Part shown: piece after piece, positions 18,118-30,528 of the stretch | Layout of the letters: the number at the start of each line of letters is the position of its first letter | How positions within the stretch are numbered: the first letter of the stretch is position 1 | From: Liriodendron chinense | Lineage: Eukaryota; Streptophyta; Magnoliopsida; Magnoliales; Magnoliaceae | Direction of reading: 5' to 3' | Assembly: GCA_003013855.2 (NCBI GenBank) | Contig: ML058337.1 | Span: 1,550,001-1,614,000, forward strand | DNA length: 64,000 nucleotides | Notes under the pieces: generated by a model | Told to the model about the DNA's origin: nothing | Database searches by the model: none | Seen by the model: only the letters and a program-made list of their open reading frames with translations | Translations under genes and position numbers: made by a program

Positions 18118-21100
18118 CCAAGATAAGAAGAATCAAGCCATTCCCGAGAGCTCCCAGCCAATTCATCGTGCCATCAAGAGATATCACTCAAAAAGATATC
18201 GAGTTCCACTCAGGGCCAAGTCAGCCAGCATCATCATCAGAAGAAGAAGCGGGGAAAGAATCTGCCCGACTTTGACCAATAGAGGAAAAGAGATATAGTA
18301 GAGCTAGCCGGAAGATTATGAGAAATATGGGATTCTCCAGCCAAAACTCAAGCACAAAGAAGAGGTTGCTAACTCCATTTGAAGAATACAAGCAAGTATA
18401 TAGAAATAGAGAGGGTCTAGGAGCCAAGGCAAGCGTGAATATGGTAACTATCGGACCTGTAGAAGAAATGCAGCTGCAAGATCCTACTGACATTATCCAG
18501 CCAAATGTCACACCTGTACAATTGGAAGATGGTAGACAACCAACAATTGATGAACTTGAAAAACTAAATTTGAGCACTCTTGAAGAACCCAGAAGCACAT
18601 ACCTGAGCAGAAACGTTCTAAAAGATGAAAGAGAGAAATACATACAGCTTTTGAAGGAAAATAAAGATGTTTTTGCCTGGACTTACTTAGAATGTTAGGG
18701 CTCAGTTCGACAATCGCCATGCATAAGCTAAGCATCATGAAGGAGAAGAAGCCAGTGAAGTAACCTCAACGACGGTTTCACCCTGACATCGTACCCAAGA
18801 TTGAGGAAGAAATTAAGAAGCTAATTCAGGCCGGGTTCGTTCGAGAGGTGAAGTATCCCCGATGGATTTCGAACATCATGCCAATCAAGAAGAAGAGTGG
18901 ACAAATCTAGGTCTGTGTCGACTTCCAGAATCTTAATGAAGCCTACCCTAAAGATGATTTCCTCTTCCGATTCTAGAGTTATTGATTGATAGCATGACAG
19001 GATATACAGTGATGTCCTTCATGGATGGGTATTCAGGATACAATTAAATCCACATGGCTCTAAAAGATGAAGAAGTTACAGCCTTCCGCACGACTCTCGG
19101 CATCTACTGTTACCGCGTAATGCCCTTTGGGTTGAAGAACGCAGGGGCAACGTATCAGCGTGCAATGCACATTATATTCCAGGATATGATGCACAAGCAC
19201 ATTGAATGTTATGTGGATGATTTGGTTGTGAGGTCGGCCAATCATGAACAACATAGGGAGCATCTGAAGCAAGTGTTCCAGCGATTGCGCAAGAAGAGTC
19301 TCCGTATGAATCCGTTAAAGTGTGCATTTGGTGTCGCGTTCGAAAAATTCTTAGGTTTTGTTGTCAGACATAGGGGCATAGAGATCGACCTTGTAAAGAT
19401 CAAATCCATTAGAGAAATGCCACCACCGAAGAATCTAAAACAGTTGAAGAGTTTTCAAGGTCGCGTGGCATATCTGAGAAGATTCATTTCGAACCTGGCT
19501 GGTCGTTGTCAGCCGTTCTCCTGCCTCAACAAGAAAGACGTTAAGTTCGAATGGGATGACGTCTGTCAGAAGGCTATTGATTTGTTGAAAGAAATGCTCG
19601 AGAATTCTCTAGTCCTCACCGTCCCAATCAAAGGAAAGCCACTGAATTTATACATCACAGTAGGTGATAATTCACTAGGGGCACTCCTGGCACAGAAGAA
19701 TGAAGAAGAGAAAGAGAACGCGCTATATTATTTAAGCCGCACGCTGGTGGGAGCCGAATTCAACTACTTAGTAATTGAGAAGATATGTCTCGGCCTTATT
19801 TTCGCTATGAAGAAACTTAGGCATTATTGCCTCTTGCATCAAATAACGTTGATATCTAAGGCAGATCCGATCAAATTCCTCATGAATCCACCTATGCTGT
19901 CTAGGCGACTAGCTAAGTGGGCCCTTCTCTTAGAATTTGACATCATGTATGTCCTAGCCCGAGCTATCAAGGGACAAGCGATCACAGATTTCCTCGCCGC
20001 ACATCCAGTCCCGAGAAATGAAGAAATGGAATGTGATCTTCCAGATGACCAGGTTATGATGATTGGAGAACCACGACTCTGGAAACTGTACTTTGATGGA
20101 GCCTTCAGGTCAACAGGAGCAGGAGCATAAGTTATATTTATCAGTCCGTAAGGAGATTTGCTACCTTACTCATTCACAATCGTACCGGCCTGTACTAACA
20201 ATGAGGCGAAATATTAAGCCCTCATCATTGGACTACAGCTCACCCTGGAAATGCGAATCAAGGCGATACAGATCTATGGTGACTCGAGGCTAGTCATCAG
20301 ACAGTTGACAACAGAATATGAGGTCCGCAAACCTGAATTATCGCCTTTCTGCCATCAAGTGCAATCATTGTTCGATCAATTTTAGAACAATAGCATTTCA
20401 CACATACTAAGGCAGGAGAATATACAAGCCAACGCGCTAACCAGTTTGGCCGTTGCTCTGGCTAATCCTGGGGGCAGCCCACTCCAAGTAACAATTGAAG
20501 AAAGAAGAATTCTACCAACAGCTGCACTGCGTGGTGGTGAATCAACTGCAAACCCCATCTTCTGTTTTGAGATTACAGAGGAAACTGACTAGAAAAGGCC
20601 ATTTGTCGACTATTTAAAATACGAGTTTTTACCAGAAGACCCTAAGATGCGCACGCAAGTTAGAAGACACGCTGGTTCATTTATAATGCAGAATGACATC
20701 CTTTACAAACGCTCATATGAGGGAGTGTTGCTGCGTTGCTTGGACCAAGATGAAGCATATGCCACATTGAAAGAGGCTCATGGGGGAGAGTGCGGTGCTC
20801 ACCAAGGAGGCAAGAACTTACATCACCGTGTTCGACACATGGGATATTATTGGACCACAATGACAAGAAATGCGATAGAATATGTCAAGAAATGCCATCA
20901 ATGTCAGATCCACGCAGACATCGTACACTCGCCACCAGAAGAGTTGCACCAATCAGCGATGTCCTAGCCTTTCGCAACCTGGGGCATGAACGTGATCGGA
21001 CTAATCGGCCCACCCTCTTCCCAGTGGCATTAATACATCTTGGCCGTAACTTATTAATTTTATAAGTGCGCCGAAGCAGTGACGCTTGGGAATGTGAAGG

Positions 21101-21837
21101 CTAAACATGTTGAAGGTTTCATCCGTTATACTATATTATATCGACATGGTATCCCCGAGAAGATCACCACCAACAACGAAACACCCTTCAAGAATGCCAC
21201 CATTGACAAGTTGTGCATGAAGTTAAAGATCAAGCACTGTTATTCGACGCCTTACTATCCCCCTGCGAATGGACTGGCCGAAGCTTTTAATAAGCCTATC
21301 GTTAAATTTTTGAAGAAAACTGTAGTGAAAAATAAAAGAGATTGGGACAAGCGTCTGCCCGATGCATTTTGAGAGTATCGGACCACATACCGCACTACTA
21401 CTAAAGCCACACCTTACTCACTGGTATATGGCACGGAGGTGGTAGTCCTGATGGAGATACAGGTTGAGTCGCTACGGGTCGCACTCCGGCACTCCCTGAC
21501 ATATGAGCAAAACGCCAAGGCCAGAATGGCCAAGCTTGATGATCTAGATGAAAAGAGGCTGGCCACTCAGCAAAGGCTTGAAATGTATCAGAAGCAGATT
21601 TCAGCCTCATACGATAAACAAGTTCGTGGCAGGTCATTCAAAAGGGGTGATTTGGTGCTAATGATGAAACGCTCGATACTGGTTTAAGGCCCTAAAAGCA
21701 AATTCGACCCGAAATGGGATCCAGTGTGTATCATTGATGAAGTTTATTCCAACGGGGCTTATCGAGTAATTGATTGCAAGGGACAGGGCATCAGTTCACT
21801 GGTGAATGGCCAGTTTTTGAAAAGATACTATACTTGA
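18118..21837 (+). pseudogene. pol: Element 5 pol remnant (RT, RNase H, second RNase H, integrase)
   Basis: Order and motifs are those of a Tat/Ogre-type pol. A pre-RT region contains KDVFAWTYLEC. RT has VCVDFQNLNEAYPKDDF near 18910, MPFGLKNAGATYQRAM and YVDDLVV near 19210. The RNase H has LYITVGDNSLGALLAQ near 19650. A second RNase H begins LYFDGAFRSTGAGA near 20084 and is then frameshifted. Integrase shows KKCHQCQIH near 20890 and a core at 21079-21372. The second catalytic Asp is replaced (TTNNET where TDNGT is expected, consistent with G-to-A changes). Stops occur near 18274, 18697 and 20128 and elsewhere. The open stretch 19054-20130 is the longest. It is non-functional. Confidence 0.9.
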
Positions 21838-22259
21838 CATTAGCTTTTTGTTGTGATTTGTAAACACCCCATTAGAGTGGAAATTGTAATAAACAAATAG
21901 CAAAAGAAATGATACCACACAACAATTAATGTCCACAAATCCAAATACTAATCATCTATTAATGTCGTTAAGACCCAGGACATGTCAAGTATGGCACCCT
22001 ATGCTTTTCAAGACTATCGAGAATTGGGATAAGCCCTAAATCAAGACTTGGTCACATCCTTTTCACATTAGCATAGATTTGAGTCCTAATAGGGGGACGT
22101 TCCTTCAAAATGGCCTAATCTGTTTGCATCCAAACTTAAATAAAGAAATGGCAAGTAGGTCAAAGACATAACAGAAATCACAAGATTACAATAGTATACA
22201 CATTGTTATAATATTCATTACAACATGTCTCAAAAATCACAAAATGAAATTGTTACAGT
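21838..22259. other. Spacer between Element 5 pol and antisense gene
   Basis: I see no coding sequence, only AT-rich sequence between the convergent 3' ends of pol and the accessory gene. Confidence 0.6.
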
Positions 22260-25200
22260 TCAACCATTTAAAATTTTCAAACATTGCTCTAACAGATCAA
22301 TTGCAGAACTTTGAATCTCCTTTTGTGCCACCTCTGCTTTAGCCAAGACTTGAGCAGGATCAGGAACATTTTAAAGAAATTGCTGCAGTTCTGTAACCTG
22401 AACCTCTACGGCATTACACTTCGCCTCATGTTGATCAATAGATGACGACAAGAAAGCTCTCTGACTGCTAAATTTAGAGAAATTGAGGTGAACAACCAAG
22501 CGCTCAGCCTGCAGCCATGCTATTTCACTGTCAATCTCCTCACAACGTTCTGTAGCCCCTTGACATCCGATGTTGGCAACATGTCAGTTTTACCTTACCG
22601 CAGCCACGTCCGCCCTGTGTACTTCTAACTTCGGAAGAAGGGACTACAACTGACCACACTTTTCCTCAATAGAAGGATCAGTCCTAAGATGCTTCGCACC
22701 ATTAACTCGAGCCATTCCTTCCTTGAACTGGACTACGTGACTGACCATTAAAGAGACATCAATCCCGAGCCAAATAGCGTTATGTTCGAGTGCTTGCAGC
22801 CCTTCATCCAAAATAGGCCACTCATCCCCATTCTTCAGAGAATCGGCGATATTCGTCAGAAGATTCTTCAAAAGATTCACCTTTATCTTCGATAAACCTT
22901 GAAGGGAAGAAATGAGTGCTTCAGGTAAAAAGACAGGGGCAAGAACATGGGCAGGAACAGTTGCTGGAATAAATAAATGACAAACATCAGTACAGAGAAA
23001 CCGTAATGAGAAAGAAAAAAACAACCAAAATGATAAAGACAAGTAATATACCAGTGACTTCAGGAACGCCAGCGACAGGAGTGCTAGTCGAAGCAATGGA
23101 CGTAGACAACACTGGAGTCTGCTCGGCCATTCTCTTTGTTAATGGCTCACACAGTTCCGGAGAAGATAATATGACAACCTCAGGGATACCGGTAGTTGAT
23201 GATGGCTCAACGGTAGGAGGGGCATTGACAACAGGTTTAACTAATGATGGTTTGACAACAGGAGGGACTTCCACAATAGGTTCAGTCAATGATGGCTCGA
23301 TAGTGGGAGGTACTTCCCTCCACTGTAGCAGTGATAGTTGTTTTGGGAATAGAGCTCTGATTAACTTCAGCCTTTGCCATGGGAAGATTAGGAGGAAGAA
23401 TAGATTCGGCAGGTGCGTCATCATTCAGATCCATAAAGATGGCTCCCGTGTTTTCCTCAGGGACAGATCTCTCATATATTGGCTTGTCATCGTTTGTCTC
23501 CTTGGTGTGAAGATCTTCACTTAAATTGGTGTGAGAGCTTAATTCACCCTCCTCCCTAACCTCGCTTGCATCGTCAGCCAGAGCATCACCTGTATCCTTG
23601 GAGAGTTGTTTCCATAATCTCTCAACTTTGTATAACTTCCACATCTCCTTGATCTTCTTGCCCCCATAAGTGATAGGAAGACAGGGGCAGTTTTCACTCG
23701 AGGACCAGTTCGTTCGGGCGACACCCCATTACCATCATCATCACCCCCATGATCGCCACCATCACCACCAACAACATCATCACCTCCACCATCACCGCCA
23801 CCATCACCGTCACCATCAACATCATCACCACCACCATCTCCATCACCACCATCAACATTATCATTACCTTCTTCACCGCCACCATCACCATCAACATCAT
23901 CATCGCCATCATTATTTCCACCATCTCCTCTTGGAAGGTCACCCTCGAGTATTTCATCTATAGGTCCGAGGGGCGGAAAGTCTGGCTCCTCTAATGTCAC
24001 ATTTCTCTCCCCGTGAGTGATTCACCCTTCTAGAGTATGCTCAGGCTTCTCGTGGTCGATCACCACGTTCAAGGAGGTTTTAAGTCTCTCCTTACCCGGC
24101 ATAACAGGCTGATGAAGATTCTCTGATACATATCCGAGCCCGTCAGCAGGAACAAGAGTAATGATCAGAGGTGTGATGAAGATGGGTTTAGTGACAAGAA
24201 GTTTGTTCTGAACAAGCAAATATTGGTGGGCCCACCACCTCATCCATCCGAAAGAAGCCCCAATGCAGTACTTCGTCCTCGGAATAACGAAAGAACAACT
24301 ACTCCCAGTCAATATAAGTTGTTGCCACATCCACTTCCAATGAATGGGCTCGACACCGTACGCTCGTTACTCACGGGTCACTGGTTCTAGTGTCTCAGGC
24401 ACCCCTTGGTCGTATCCAAACTGACGAGCAAAACGATTGGGGTAATAAGGCTCCCTCCATAACTCCAACCCCTCACGCAGCGGCATTGACAACGAGCGAA
24501 TCGCCGTCAAGAACGAACGCTCGTAGTAGTCGATTGTATCATCATCCGTGCATAGAATTGATTCTCTACTTCGGGTGCTAGAGAAATGAAAGAAGTATAC
24601 ATTGTCGAACCGCGCAATATTCACTTCAATAGTGGTTAGATTGTGACTAACCATCCTCTTCTTTTGAAAGAAATGCAGCGGAAGCTTCCCCTCTCTGATA
24701 TAATCCCCGCGTTGTATCTCATAAACCCAGGAAAAATATACCCTGACCCAGCCGGACAAGAAATGCCACCCGCAGTAAGCTGAGTTCATTCCATAAGCAG
24801 CGCGTTCTTTCTTGCCGATAACGTAGCCAAAAGCCCAGTAGAGAGCACAGAACCACTGGGGCTAACGCATACTGATGACCATTTTCCAAGGCCCCTACGA
24901 CAATAAAGCAAGATACTCTTAAATTATCTGCTTGCTTGGAGCTCGGCAATGTTACGCAGCTGAGCCAATATGCCAGAAAGTCGGCCAGCTCATAGGTGGG
25001 GGACAGTTTGTTAGGACGGGGGAAGTTTTCCTTCATCTTGATCTCCAAGAAGGCCTTATCCCCACGACCCTCATCATAAGCCGCATAGTCCAAGCTGAAA
25101 AGAGGAAACGTGATATCAATAGAAAGAAAGAAAAATGGAACGGAACGATGGAATGCAACTTGCAACAAGATACTTCAAACCGTGGCTGAAGTAGACCAGC

Positions 25201-26405
25201 CAATCCTCGAATGGGAATTTATCTTTGAAACCTCAGAACTGTAAAAGCTTCGTAAACAACTCATAGCAGGCCTCGGAGAAGAAGCCTTCATTAACACCTT
25301 TCTTTTTTCGAGACAACTCGTTGTCGCTCGGGACCCATTCGTCATAGATCCTCCCACGGATTAGGAGACCTGCGATCCGGTTCAGGTCCCAAAGCGAGAC
25401 ACTCATCTCCCCATACGGCATGTGAAAAGAGTTGGAGATAGAACACCAATGATTGAGGAAATCCTTATAAACCCATGGTTCCCGATAGAAATAACCCGAT
25501 GTCACCTCGATAGCCTTGTACAGGCCGACCGCTCGTAGGGTGGCCCTATGCTGCTCCAAGATACGATTTGTCCATGCTTCATAACCAGGATGGGGAATCA
25601 AATGGCCGTGAGTTCCAAATGCCCCGATCAACCAAACTTCAGTATCCCCTAAATGATGAAACCTCTGATGGAGGGTCTCAAAATAATGCTTGGGGAAAGG
25701 CTGATGAAGGTTGTAATTCGGTTCTAAGAAAATCATACCCTTTGTACCAAGGACGGATTGACGCTTGCCATTCTCAGACAAGGAGCAGTTAAGAAACAGC
25801 GCCAGCATGGACGTCCAAGTATCCACACTGAAGAAAGAATTGCTCTGGCATATGTCAGACAGCTCGATGTTCGGAAGAGAGCATTGTCATTGATAACTCT
25901 TTGCGTATCTGATGTACTCCCGTGTATAAGGGTTTCTTATCACGAGAGGCGATGTAACGAGCTTGACAGTAGACCAGGTGACCTTCATCTTATCGGATTT
26001 GGATTTAGCCTGATTCTCCAAATACAGTTGTTTGGCACCTTTGTCGGCTCTCCTTGGGCGACCACACTTAGCGGTCTAAACGGGAATCGACGGGCTCACT
26101 TCACCGTCCTCAGATCCTACAGTCCCATTGGATCGAAAACCACGTAGTGGGTCATACCAAGCATCCCACTATTCTTGTGCGCCGCTGTCTGGAGGAGGTG
26201 GCATGGCTCTGTCACAGAGGATCTTCCGCTACATATCTTTAGATAATGTCAATATGCATTCGTAGAAATTGAAGGTCTCCGGAGGGAGAAACCACTGTGG
26301 ATTTTGATCGGATGGCCTATTAACCTTCTTCAGAGTCGCACGCTTGCGTTTGGATGGGGTTAGCGGTGGACCTAAAGGGTCAACTTACGAAGGATCACTA
26401 GCCAT
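22260..26405 (-). pseudogene. Element 5 antisense accessory gene: plant mobile domain (PMD) protein, decayed
   Basis: Transcribed opposite to pol. It starts with ATGGCTAGTGATCC at 26405 and has a stop within ten codons. The PMD hallmark is at 25233-25826 (LEPNYNLHQPFPKHYFETLHQRF, then GEMSVSLWDLNRIAGLLIRG). PMD sequence continues at 24719-25168 (ELADFLAYWLSCVTLP, YALAPVVLCSLL) and 24367-24789 (EGLELWREPYYPN). The C-terminal part has an Asp/Gly-rich low-complexity tract (from 23720-23915), then helical, coiled-coil-like sequence ending near 22260. Small introns may separate the pieces. PMD is shared by the Arabidopsis MAIN/MAIL proteins and plant transposable elements. Several in-frame stops make this a pseudogene. 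Confidence 0.82.
23720..23915. repeat. CACCAT/ATCACC trinucleotide-rich low-complexity tract
   Basis: Imperfect CAC/ATC repeats. On the minus strand they read as an Asp/Gly-rich segment inside the PMD gene. On the + strand they give a spurious His-rich frame. Confidence 0.9.
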
Positions 26406-27585
26406 TATGATCTACAAAAAGCACACAAGAAGTTTAAATCCAGTCCAAAATGAAGAAAAGCACGCAAAGGTATGCTTAAAACTCTAATTAAGTTAATCAT
26501 TGGGATTACATCTTTGGCTTAGCACGATTCGGAAATCTTTTAAGTATGCGAGACCCCACACCTCCTCAAAATAGTTATCACATACACATATATATGAGAT
26601 GAAGGTGTAGGGGCTCACACCCTTCAAAATCCATGTACGACAAGCATTATCAATTTAATTATCCCCAAGAAGTAATTAGAGAGTCACAAGTCTAAGAAGC
26701 TAAGTACATGGGTACTCACACACCCCAAAAATGATAAATTTCATAAGTATAAGAGACTAGGCGCGTGAGGTCCAACGCACCTAAAAAATGATTAATTTCA
26801 CGAGTCAGAATTCAGGTGCGTGAGGTCCCACGCACCCTGAAATGATCTGAATTCCAGAAGTTATAATTCAGGTGCGTGAGGTACCATGCACCCGTAAAAT
26901 GAAAAATGTGCTAAGTCCCTTTATCTGGGTGCGTGAGGTCCCACGCACCCTTAAAATCACGATTTGTCCAAGTCATTTCTTTTTTGGATGTGTGTGGTCC
27001 CACGCACCCTTAAAATACATCAGAAACCCAATTGTTGGGTGCATAGGAGGCAAAACCCTACGAAAAATTTGACGAGGGGTGCGTGTGATCCACGCACCCT
27101 TAGAAAACTTCAAAATTTGGCAAAACCCAATTTCTAGGTGCTTGAGGTCCAACGCACCCTTAAATAAGGGGCAAAACCCTGAAAATCTGACAAAGGGTGC
27201 GTGAGACCCCACTCACCCCAAAAGTCTGAAGAATCTTTCCTAAGTCCCATTTTTTGAGTGCATGCCCCATGCACCCCTAAAAGTCACAAAATCTAAAATT
27301 TTTCCAAAGTTCCATTCTTGGGTGCGTGCCAGCCCACGCACCCATAAATTCACATCACCTTGAATAAAGAGGTGCGTGCTGATTAATTGGGTGCATTGGA
27401 GAATAATTGGGTGCATTGGAGAATAAAAGGGTGCGTGGAAGGGAGAGGTGATGCCCAATAAGAAATGACATAAAATAGGCTATCTTCTGTATTTATAGCT
27501 GGGACCCAAAAAGTCTGATGCATCGCACTAAATGATCACACACCCATCGCAATGCACCGGAGGGGCATCTATTGGGGTCCCAAAA
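26406..27585 (+). repeat. Element 5 3' internal region: array of GGTGCGTG...CACGCACC palindromes
   Basis: From about 26760 to 27460, units of the form GGTGCGTG, 5-8 bp, CACGCACC recur every 45-75 bp with imperfect spacers. RC of GGTGCGTG is CACGCACC, so each unit is a short hairpin. A purine-rich stretch before 27586 is the probable polypurine tract. No gene is visible. Confidence 0.8.
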
Positions 27586-29863
27586 TGTTGGGGTCCTCAA
27601 AACAAATAAGATGGCCATGCACCCCCAAAAAATCCCACAAAACGTCCTTTGGTGCACGCAAAACGGTGATTCGCAAAGCTGAAATCCTCATACTTAGTCA
27701 TTTTTTGTTAAAATCTCAGGCGGGCCTCGCGAATCATCTTAATCGAAACTGTCTAAAATCGAACCAGTAACTTCATTATGAATTATAACAAACAGTGCAT
27801 GTGATTTCATCATCAAACGGGCCCCACAAACCAATTAATTTTCAAAACCCAATTCGGAGCGTTCAAAAGTCCGTCAACACACCCATAAATTCGGGTACCC
27901 ACGCACTCGAAAAATCAACAAAATCATAAACTCATTTATGGATGCATTGGACTACCACGCACCCATAAATTCGGGTCCCACGCACCCGAAAATTCATCAA
28001 AATTAGATAAATGGTTTGAGGGTGCATCGATGTCCCACGCACCCCGAAAATGGTTCCACGCATCAATAAATTCAGCAAAATTCATAAAGTAGCTATTTTG
28101 GAGTCCCACGCATCCATAAATTCAGGTCTCCCGCACCTACAAATTCATCACAGTTTATAATATCATTTAAGGGTGCATGGAGTCCCATGCACCCGAAAAT
28201 CAATGTCCCACGCACCCATAAATTCAACTAATTTTAGAACACATTTTTAGATGCGTCAAAGCTCCACACATCGATTTTAGGGTGCGTTGGATGTATTTTA
28301 GGGGTGCATGGCATGTGGCAACCCCTCATTCATTAGCTTCTGGTACTTTCGAGTATAAATACCCCGCCCGACTATTCATTTGTACTTTTTTCAAGAGAGA
28401 GAGCTATTAACCCCTGGGTAATCGAGATTCCTGTCGAAAACCCTCGCCGAAATCCCTTTTCGATCTGCGGAAAACCCTTCTCGGTCACCGAAATTCCTTT
28501 CCGATCACCGACATCCCCCATTGGAAGCTTACTCCGACCACCGCAGGTCCAGATTCTAAAAATTTATAAGTGTGGGCACGCACCTGTAAAATAACATGAT
28601 TCAGACAAGTGCATTAGACCCACGCACCCAAAAAATGGTCCACGCGTCCGAAAATTCGGGTCCCACACGTCCATAAATTCAACATCATTCAGACAAGTGC
28701 ATTAGACTCCAACGCACCCAAATAATGGTCCATGCATCGATAAATTCAGGTCCCATGCATCAATAAATTCGACATGATTTGAACAAGTGCATTGGACTCC
28801 CACGCACCTGAAAATGGTCCACGCATCCATAAATTCAGGTCCCACGTGTCCATAAATTCAACATAATTTGGACAAGTGCATTGGACTCCCATGCACCCAA
28901 AAAATGCCCCACGCATTCATAAATTCATAAAAAATCATACAACTAATTTAAGAGTGCGTTGAAGTCCCACGCACCCATAAATTCAGCAAATTTTATAAAA
29001 CGTTTATGGGTGCGCCAGACTTAATCTTAAGTATTTTAAAGTCCCGTTTGAACCTATTTTGGGTATTTCGAACTTACAATGGAATGGTCAAACGATCATT
29101 TCAAGATATCTAAATGAATAGAATTGCACGTCTTCGAGGTTTAACCCGATTCAATGCGATTGGTGAAATAACTTCTCGCAAAGAAGCCGTCAGCACCTAG
29201 AACTGTATAAATGTATCATTATTCACATGTAATATAAGATATGACCCTGATTAGGGTCGAAAGTTAGACAAACAGGATTATGGTTATCGTAATAAACCAT
29301 ATCAAAGAGTTCTAATTCTCTACAAAGCAATTGCTATGAATTGCCACAACACAATAGTCGACGCCCTACCCATTCAAACCGCACCCATTGGTTGGACTAC
29401 TCAGGTACATACAACTGTAGAACGATCTTCCCGCGGTCACCTATCCAAACATGACAGGAACGGGCCCAGAGTCGCACCCTCTTAGTTAAAAACCCTGATG
29501 GTCTCAGCCCAAATTTTTATCAAAACATGGGACATACATCTGACTAATAAGAAGATGGCTCAGTCCATAACAAAATAAATACAGGTCTCTATGACCACAA
29601 GCTCTAAGACCATAGTCCCTGCTAACTAGTCTTTTACCTTTTAACCAAGGGTCATTGATCATTCGATGTAATTAAGGGCTTGTGCCAGACCACGGCATGG
29701 AATGTACAAGATCTCAGAATCTCTGGAATAAAATTCGCCTTACGATACTTCTTCTTATGTGTACTTTGTGAATGCTTGTAATTGTTAATGAATGTTTCCA
29801 TTGCTCAGAACCCCAGAGCAACAATATACAGAAAATGTTCTTGCTGCATTTTCAGTTCTAACA
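27586..29863 (+). repeat. Element 5 3' LTR (2278 bp)
   Basis: It begins TGTTGGGGTCC and ends TTCTAACA. Both ends align with the solo LTR at 54291-56709 in reverse orientation, which has a perfect target duplication and fixes the termini. Decayed GGTGCG/CACGCACC palindromes continue through about 27900-29010. The 3' third shares long stretches with the solo LTR (TGTAATTAAGGGC, AGAACCCCAGAGCAAC). Confidence 0.85.
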
Positions 29864-30528
29864 CATGTTTAAAGACTAATCTAATACATGTTTTTGTGTT
29901 TGTAGGAATGCGAGAGAGATTTCATCTATATGATGTTAAACGACTCATTTTATATGCCTTAAAGATCAAAGGAAGAAAGGACAAGAGGTGGAGGAGAGAT
30001 GCACTGCAGATTAAGAAAATGAATTATGAAAAATCACAATTCATAGAGTGTCGGGCAGTCAGCCACTTCACCAGACAAGACTTGAGGAAGAATCATGAAT
30101 GTGATCTTGCTTGTTTTGTGAAGGATTGGGTTGTGTGATTTCATACGCCCAATGCCTTAGTTAATTATGAGAGAACCATATCAGTAAATGATCCATCTAT
30201 GTTAGACATGTTATGATGATTTGATTGCTCTATATTCCGGCTGGATAGGGATAGAACTCCGATTCCAATTAAGGTATTGGCTTGAATGCTTTGAATTGGC
30301 ATTGTGAATGATTATAAATGGATCTTTGGCTCTCTAGTGTTTTATTTCTCTGATTTAGTTCTAAAACAGATAGTTTTATGTTATTAAATTTCATCCATTA
30401 ATATAAATCCGAATTTAGCCCATCCTAGTTATAACATTTAGAATTGTTACGACAATCCCTGAGGATCGACATCAATCTTACCAAGAATTATTACTACATT
30501 GCAGCCTTGCACTTGAGGTAAGCGAACA
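29864..30528 (+). repeat. Fragment of an Athila-like LTR interrupted by Element 5
   Basis: This resembles the second half of the Element 1 LTR: 'tgctctatattcc', 'gtggatctttggctctctagtg', a 'gaattattactacattgcagcc' stretch, and a terminus of GCGAACA at 30528. No primer-binding site follows, so it is a solo LTR or truncated copy. Its left part should lie beyond Element 5, outside the window. Confidence 0.75.

Larger units (their letters stand above)
18110..29863 (+). mobile_element. Element 5: decayed Tat-like retrotransposon with antisense PMD gene (5' part off-window)
   Basis: On the + strand the order is the pol remnant (18118-21837), a convergent minus-strand accessory gene (26405-22260), palindrome repeats, a purine tract and the 3' LTR (27586-29863). 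Element 1 inserted within its pol, so gag and the 5' LTR should lie left of the window. Many stops and frameshifts show it is old. CATGT (29864-29868) is the expected right target duplication. Confidence 0.85.

Noticed and set aside
23670..23963. His-rich open frame on the + strand
   Set aside because: It is the reverse frame of the CAC/ATC repeat inside the antisense PMD gene. No domain and no independent support.
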